NCBI GenBank assembly: GCA_035274425.1
Contig: DATEOC010000081.1
Location: 62,001 to 126,000, forward strand
Direction: 5' to 3'
DNA: 64,000 nucleotides
DNA from: JADMIH01 sp035274425
GTDB taxonomy: Bacteria > Chloroflexota > Chloroflexia > QHBQ01 > JADMIH01
Shown here: positions 59,659 to 64,000 of the stretch, piece after piece
Numbering within the stretch: the stretch's first letter is position 1
How the letters are laid out: each line of letters begins with the position of its first letter
Program-made: the position numbers and the translations under genes
The notes under the pieces: model-generated
Seen by the model: only the letters and a program-made list of their open reading frames with translations
Database searches by the model: none
Told to the model about the DNA's origin: nothing

Positions 59659-60807
59659 GTGAGTCTACAAGTTGAAGAGGAGAGAATGGCCGTGTATCCC
59701 GCCAGCGAGGACGTATCCAACATTGCTGTTGACACGCCGAAGTGGATCGCACCTGCGAGTAACGGCAGTCCCTCAGTACATGATGACCGCCCGGCGGCGA
59801 TAAAGACTGTTGACCTGGGGCGTATCTATAAGGTCAAAGGCGACAAGAAAGATAAGCGCAACAAGGGTGAACCTCAAAAGACCCTGGTTGCACTCGACAA
59901 CGTAAACCTGGAGGTGTACCAGGGTGAGCTGTTCGGCTTGCTCGGCCCAAATGGGGCAGGTAAGACCACTCTCATCAAGATACTCACTACCCTGCTCGCA
60001 CCTTCGAGCGGCACTGCGTACGCGGCGGGCTTTGATGTTGTGAAGCAGGCGCAGGAGGTCCGGCAGGTCATCAATATGGTCAGCGGGGGGGAGACGAGCG
60101 GCTTCGGCATCTTGACCGTGCGCGAGAACCTCTGGATGTTCAGCCAGTTCTACGGCGCGACCTGGAAGGACGCTCACAAGCGAATAGACGAGATGCTGCG
60201 TATCGTAGAGCTTGAAGGTAAGGCGAACGCCAGGGTCAGCACCCTTAGCACAGGTGAGCGGCAGCGCATGAACTTCTGTCGCGGCTTCGTCACCGACCCG
60301 AAGGTGATGTTCCTGGACGAACCGACGCTAGGACTTGACGTACACGCGGCGCGCATCGTGCGCGACTTCACGCGGGACTGGCTGCGGCTGAACCCGGACC
60401 GCACTTTGCTTCTCACGACGCACTATATGGCAGAGGCCGACGAGCTTTGTGACCGCATAGCCATCATAGACCACGGCAAGGTGCTGGCCTGCGATACGCC
60501 CTCCAATCTGAAGCGCCTCCTCCAGAGGCAGCCCGTCTTCGAGATCATGGCGTCGGGGATAGACGAGCGGATAGTAGCTGCTCTGGGGCGGGCACCCGGA
60601 GTGGTGCGCGTCACCGCCGAAGCTGCCGAGGGTGGCAGCGCCCACAAGCTCAGGTTCATTCTCGAAGAGGAGTCTGCTATCGGCTCAGTCGTGAGCGGCA
60701 TGACGAACGAGAATGCTCGAATCGTAAGCCTGCAAAAGAATGAGCCGAGCCTCGAGGACGTTTTCATCAAGCTGGTAGGGCGTAGCCTGACCGCCTCGGA
60801 AGGGTAG
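59659..60807 (+). CDS. ABC-2 type exporter ATPase
   Basis: A 382-residue ABC ATPase of the drug/polysaccharide exporter (DrrA/CcmA) group. Walker A GPNGAGKTT is at 96-104, the signature LSTGERQRM near 198, Walker B VMFLDEPT near 218, and the switch HYMAEADEL near 256. The first 50 residues are an unusual charged extension. A C-terminal regulatory domain follows after 300. GTG 59659 has AAAGGTGG upstream; a later ATG at 59686 is possible. It is followed by two different permease genes. Confidence 0.88.
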   Translation: MSLQVEEERMAVYPASEDVSNIAVDTPKWIAPASNGSPSVHDDRPAAIKTVDLGRIYKVKGDKKDKRNKGEPQKTLVALDNVNLEVYQGELFGLLGPNGAGKTTLIKILTTLLAPSSGTAYAAGFDVVKQAQEVRQVINMVSGGETSGFGILTVRENLWMFSQFYGATWKDAHKRIDEMLRIVELEGKANARVSTLSTGERQRMNFCRGFVTDPKVMFLDEPTLGLDVHAARIVRDFTRDWLRLNPDRTLLLTTHYMAEADELCDRIAIIDHGKVLACDTPSNLKRLLQRQPVFEIMASGIDERIVAALGRAPGVVRVTAEAAEGGSAHKLRFILEEESAIGSVVSGMTNENARIVSLQKNEPSLEDVFIKLVGRSLTASEG

Positions 60808-60832
60808 TTCTGAGCAGCAAGGGGTGTATCAA

Positions 60833-61666
60833 GTGAGAAAGAGCACAGGTCTAGAGCTATTCTTGAGGGCGGCGTTCGCTCGTGGCTACCCGCGTATCCT
60901 GGGGGCGCAACGCGAGCTAAGCTGGGTTTTCTTCGAGATTATCGTGCCCCTCATCAATACGTCTGCTTTCGTATTCCTGTATCGTGCCCTGGGCGCGCCG
61001 GAGCAGTACGTGGGCTTCGTCATACTGGGTGGCGCAATGGCTACCTATTGGTTGAACGTGCTGTGGATGATGGCCTCGCAGTTATACTGGGACAAGCAAG
61101 GTGGCTTCCTGGAGTTGTACATCATGTCACCCGTTTCTCTCATGGCTATCATGCTGGGTATGGGCGTGGGTGGACTCTATATGAGTACCGTACGTGCCGG
61201 AGCGATAGCGGTGATCGGAACGTGGTTGTTCGGTGTAAATTTCAATGCGAGCCAATGGGGGGCGGCGCTTCTTGTATTCTTCGTTGCTATGGTCGCTCTG
61301 TATGGGCTTGGTATGCTCCTCAGCTCGATCTTCCTGATGTGGGGTAGAGAGGCGTGGCAGGTGTCGCTTGCGCTGACGGAGCCGGTCTTCTTCCTGAGCG
61401 GTATGAACTTCCCGCTCAGCAAGCTCTTCACCACGCTGCCGGGGGCGCTGACATTCGTCTCGGCCATCGTGCCGATGAGCTTCGGCCTGGATGCGATGAG
61501 GCAGCTTTTGTTTCCGGGGCAGATCGAAGGTGTACTGCCCGCAGGTGTGGAGATGCTCATACTCGCGGGTATGGGCGCGCTATTCATACTGGCAGCATAC
61601 TTCATGCTCAAGCGTATGGAATGGCTAGCAAGAGTTGAGGCGCGGTTGAGTCTCAGGTGGCAGTGA
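60833..61666 (+). CDS. ABC-2 permease, first
   Basis: A 277-residue membrane permease with about six helices and the ABC-2 fold. It probably forms half of the exporter channel driven by the ATPase 26 bases upstream. GTG 60833 has AAGGGG eight bases ahead; an alternative GTG lies nine bases before it. The transported substrate is unknown; unsaturated lipid, polysaccharide or drug are all possible. It is unlike the second permease in sequence. Confidence 0.82.
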   Translation: MRKSTGLELFLRAAFARGYPRILGAQRELSWVFFEIIVPLINTSAFVFLYRALGAPEQYVGFVILGGAMATYWLNVLWMMASQLYWDKQGGFLELYIMSPVSLMAIMLGMGVGGLYMSTVRAGAIAVIGTWLFGVNFNASQWGAALLVFFVAMVALYGLGMLLSSIFLMWGREAWQVSLALTEPVFFLSGMNFPLSKLFTTLPGALTFVSAIVPMSFGLDAMRQLLFPGQIEGVLPAGVEMLILAGMGALFILAAYFMLKRMEWLARVEARLSLRWQ

Positions 61667-61668
61667 TA

Positions 61669-61790
61669 CGGGACGACAGACCATAGACGACAGACGACAA
61701 AGGATTAGACCCGTGCATGTGAGCGGAGGACAAAAGATAAATCACGTTTCACAGGCCGTCGTCTGTGGTCTGTCGTCCGTCGTCTAAAAA
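61669..61790. repeat. Paired inverted heptad repeats between the two permease genes
   Basis: GGACGACAGACCATAGACGAC (61671-61691) and its complement (61758-61778, one G-U wobble) enclose a 66-base stretch. The unit resembles other heptad pairs here. Confidence 0.8.
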
Positions 61791-61801
61791 GGGGGTTTGA
61801 G

Positions 61802-62737
61802 TTGATAGATGCTACAGTGGGTGCTGCCCCGCCGAACGTGCGCAGGGAGAGTACCTGGCGCGAGAACCTACGCACCTTCAAGATAGCTTCCTGGCTGGGG
61901 TGGCAGGTGGAAGGGAACTGGGCCGATCCGATAGTCTTCTTCATCTTCGCGGTGCTCAGGCCCGTGGCTTCGGCGCTGATTATTCTGGTGATGTACCAGG
62001 TGATCGCGGGGGGCACGCGTGAGGGGTTCTTCAGCTACTTATACCTCAGCAACGCATTCTTCGTGCTGGTAATCCAGTCGATGGCGGGGATGGCATGGGT
62101 GATATTGGATGACCGCGAACACTATAGGATGTTGAAATACATCTACACTTCGCCTGCGCGGAAACTAGCCTACCTGCTGGGGAGGGCCGTATCGAAGGTC
62201 GCTATCGGCCTCTTGACTACAGCCATACTCCTTGTGATGGGACTCCTCTTCCTGGGTCTGAAGCTCGACATAGCGCGTGTCGCTTGGGGCTGGCTCCTGA
62301 TCTATTTCGTGTTGGGGCTGATTATACTCCTCTCTCTCGGCCTGGTGCTGGCAGGGGTGGCACTGGTAGTCGCCCGCCATGGCGAGTTCATTGGCGAGAT
62401 CACCGCAGGAAGTCTGCTCCTCTTCAGCGGCGCATACTTTCCAGTGGACGTGCTGCCGGACGCATTGCGGAATATCAGCCTGGGCAATCCTGTGACTTAC
62501 TGGCTGGAAGGTATGCGGCGTGCCCTCACCGGGGGCATTCTCACAGGGGAGCGACCCGGAGCACCCGGCATGGAACAACCGATCAGCCCCGCGCTAGCCT
62601 CCTTCGACAACTTGCAACTGCTGCTAATCGTGGGTATAGCGGCTGCGGTATCTGCAACCGTATCCTACCTCTTTTATAGCTGGGTGGAGCACCAGGCGAA
62701 GGAGCGCGGCATGATAGACAGGGTCAGTAACTACTAG
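61802..62737 (+). CDS. ABC-2 permease, second
   Basis: A 311-residue membrane permease with about six helices. It is a different sequence from the first permease, so the exporter is probably a heterodimer of two permeases with one ATPase. Start TTG 61802 has AAGGGGG upstream. An inverted heptad repeat separates it from the first permease. A hairpin lies 15 bases past the stop. Confidence 0.82.
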   Translation: MIDATVGAAPPNVRRESTWRENLRTFKIASWLGWQVEGNWADPIVFFIFAVLRPVASALIILVMYQVIAGGTREGFFSYLYLSNAFFVLVIQSMAGMAWVILDDREHYRMLKYIYTSPARKLAYLLGRAVSKVAIGLLTTAILLVMGLLFLGLKLDIARVAWGWLLIYFVLGLIILLSLGLVLAGVALVVARHGEFIGEITAGSLLLFSGAYFPVDVLPDALRNISLGNPVTYWLEGMRRALTGGILTGERPGAPGMEQPISPALASFDNLQLLLIVGIAAAVSATVSYLFYSWVEHQAKERGMIDRVSNY

Positions 62738-62751
62738 AGTTTGAAAAGACA

Positions 62752-62790
62752 CGAAAATGAGGTTCCGGCTGAGCCGGAACCTCATTTTCG
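62752..62790. terminator. Hairpin after the ABC exporter operon
   Basis: Perfect 18-bp arms (62752-62769, 62773-62790) with a TGA loop, outer A- and T-rich, 15 bases after the second permease. It serves as a terminator with the T-run inside the stem. Confidence 0.7.
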
Positions 62791-62798
62791 ATTGTGGG

Positions 62799-62829
62799 TT
62801 GACAATATTGGCCCTTGGGCCCAATATTG
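62799..62829 (+). promoter_or_regulatory. Promoter with palindrome before the YfhO-like gene
   Basis: TTGACA (62799-62804), 17-base spacer, CAATAT (62822-62827). CAATATTGG (62803-62811) and CCAATATTG (62821-62829) form a palindrome across the spacer, as expected of an operator. Confidence 0.5.
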
Positions 62830-62838
62830 CACGTTAGA

Positions 62839-64000
62839 ATGGCAAGTGACTCTACCTCTCCTTCTGTTGCGCATAGGTATCGCCGCCGGGAGTGGCTTCG
62901 CGATTTAGCAGCGTTCGCGGTGATACTGGGCTTCGCGCTGGCTCTGTGCGCTCCAGTACTCGTCGGGCGCGTTCCGGTGGCATCTGATACGTTCTATTTA
63001 TGGGCACCCTGGAGCAGGCTGCCGCATGAGCCGGTGCGTAGCGAGGTGCTCGCGGACTCTGCGGTCCATTACCTGTCGTGGCTGGTGTACTCGCGAGAGG
63101 CCGTCGCCGATGGAGAGTGGCCCTTATGGGACCCATATGCATTTTCAGGGTTTCCCTATGTAGCGAATTCGCAGAACCAGCTTTACTATCCTCTGACCTG
63201 GCTGCGGTGGCTGCTCCCTCTAGGGGGAGCCGTACAGTTGCTCCCAATATTCAACATCTGCGTGGCCGGGTGGGGGATGTACGTGCTGGCGCGGTGGCTG
63301 AACGCAAGCAGACCCGGTTCGATCATCGCCGGGCTGGCCTTTGCAGGCAGTGGCATGATGCAGCTTTCGATTGAGGTGACTTGGATACAATCGGTCTATT
63401 GCTGGCTGCCGTTTATGCTCTACGCGACTGATAAGGCACTACAGAGTAAGGCATGGGCATGGGTGGCAGTGGCGGCGGTACCGTGCGGTTTGCAAGCCGT
63501 GGCGGGGAATCTCCAATGGCTCCTTTACAGCTACTTTGCGATTGGGTGTTGGACGCTATGGCGAGCCGGTGAGCGCTGGCGTGCAGAAGGCTGGCGGGAA
63601 GCAGTCAAGACATTGACAAAGGGTGTATTGGTGTTGGTGGGGGGTCTGGCGCTGGCTGCGGTACACCTCATACCATTCTTCGAACTGATAAGCCAGACCA
63701 CGCGGACGCAGGGACGTGCGTCTTCCAATTCGTGGCCTATCTCTTACCTGTTGCGCATGATCATGCCAGAATACTTCAACACGGCAGTGCCTCGGCTAGG
63801 GCCGCCGATGACCTTCAATGAACTGTGGGGGGTTGGGATACTCCCAATCTTACTAACACCAATTGCGTTGGTAACGAGGTCGAGACCTTATGTGTGGTTT
63901 TGGGCAGCAATGGGGCTGTTCGCAGTCCTGGTGACATTTGGTATCGGACCATTCCTATACGTGCGGTGGCTGCCGGGGCTGCAATCGTTGTTGCCGATGC
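62839..64000 (+). CDS. YfhO-like multi-pass membrane protein (partial)
   Basis: An open frame from ATG 62839 to the right edge (387 codons, no stop). Several transmembrane helices are visible, starting near residue 25. The loop after the first helix has ASDTFYLWAPWS and EWPLWDPYAFSGFPY, features of YfhO-type and related GT-C glycosyltransferase-like proteins, which probably act on lipid-linked sugars. The start is only a few bases from the predicted transcription start. The C-terminal part lies outside the window. Confidence 0.75.
   Translation, partial: MASDSTSPSVAHRYRRREWLRDLAAFAVILGFALALCAPVLVGRVPVASDTFYLWAPWSRLPHEPVRSEVLADSAVHYLSWLVYSREAVADGEWPLWDPYAFSGFPYVANSQNQLYYPLTWLRWLLPLGGAVQLLPIFNICVAGWGMYVLARWLNASRPGSIIAGLAFAGSGMMQLSIEVTWIQSVYCWLPFMLYATDKALQSKAWAWVAVAAVPCGLQAVAGNLQWLLYSYFAIGCWTLWRAGERWRAEGWREAVKTLTKGVLVLVGGLALAAVHLIPFFELISQTTRTQGRASSNSWPISYLLRMIMPEYFNTAVPRLGPPMTFNELWGVGILPILLTPIALVTRSRPYVWFWAAMGLFAVLVTFGIGPFLYVRWLPGLQSLLPM

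Noticed and set aside
1..64000. Prophage, integron or integrative element
   Set aside because: I see no integrase, transposase, phage structural gene or att-like direct repeat; the tRNA-Asn has no partial copy nearby.

Overview
This 64 kb window is bacterial chromosome with dense, ordinary housekeeping content, a GC content slightly above one half, and frequent GTG and TTG starts. I see no phage, plasmid, transposase or CRISPR locus. Several features suggest a member of the Chloroflexota or a close relative: secreted proteins anchored by SLH domains, long Thr/Pro-rich surface tails, tandem 'FGYP' wall-associated repeats, DUF3090 and DUF2723 proteins, aerobic-type molybdenum hydroxylases, and many short intergenic repeat families. 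This placement is inference from family composition; there is no rRNA here to confirm it.

Layout. 0-6.5 kb (minus strand): 3-hydroxyacyl-CoA dehydrogenase, a pyrophosphate-type phosphofructokinase, a secreted glycosidase-like SLH protein and a secreted beta-lactamase-fold hydrolase. 6.6-13.5 kb (plus): a short leader ORF with a hairpin ahead of a SWIM zinc-finger protein, then pncC, an M16 peptidase, adenine deaminase, a membrane protein and mutL. 13.5-17.7 kb: a repeat-rich gap, a TPP riboswitch with a terminator, a ThiXYZ-type transporter, and thiamine pyrophosphokinase facing it, together forming a vitamin B1 locus. 17.7-26 kb (mostly minus): a SPOUT RNA methyltransferase, rplT, rpmI, an M29 aminopeptidase, a MidA-type methyltransferase, DUF3090, a SufU-like scaffold, tRNA-Asn and an esterase, with two poorly characterised plus-strand genes among them. 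26-32.4 kb: 2-oxoacid dehydrogenase E1 alpha, E1 beta and E2, then lipA and lipB, which make the lipoyl cofactor that E2 carries. 32.4-41.9 kb: acylphosphatase, a FecR-domain membrane protein, ugd, acpS, nnrED, alr, pyrimidine-nucleoside phosphorylase and an MFS exporter.

41.9-48.4 kb: a DUF2723 membrane protein on the minus strand, a Thr/Pro-rich lipoprotein, a 3-hydroxyisobutyrate dehydrogenase-like enzyme, a CinA-type protein whose C-terminal domain has lost its catalytic motif, and a triple-SLH protein. 48.4-49.2 kb is a non-coding patch of several short repeats. 49.3-58.6 kb is the most distinctive cluster: an XRE-cupin regulator, a metallo-beta-lactamase-fold hydrolase, a GltD-like FAD/iron-sulfur oxidoreductase, a lipoprotein, and a three-subunit molybdenum hydroxylase whose FAD subunit carries a four-cysteine insert like those of PaoB and 4-hydroxybenzoyl-CoA reductase. 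Two small proteins follow. 58.6-64 kb: plsY, an ABC-2 exporter with two different permeases, and a YfhO-like membrane protein running off the right edge.

The least-explained material lies between genes: an 86-89 bp inverted-repeat element in three copies plus a half copy, 7-bp GACGGAC-like tandem repeats often paired head to head, three clustered hairpins sharing a CTTAAG loop, and hairpins inside promoter or leader regions. I found no clear new defence or mobile system. The best candidates for undescribed biology are the leader/SWIM control region, the CTTAAG-loop hairpins and the molybdenum hydroxylase neighbourhood.
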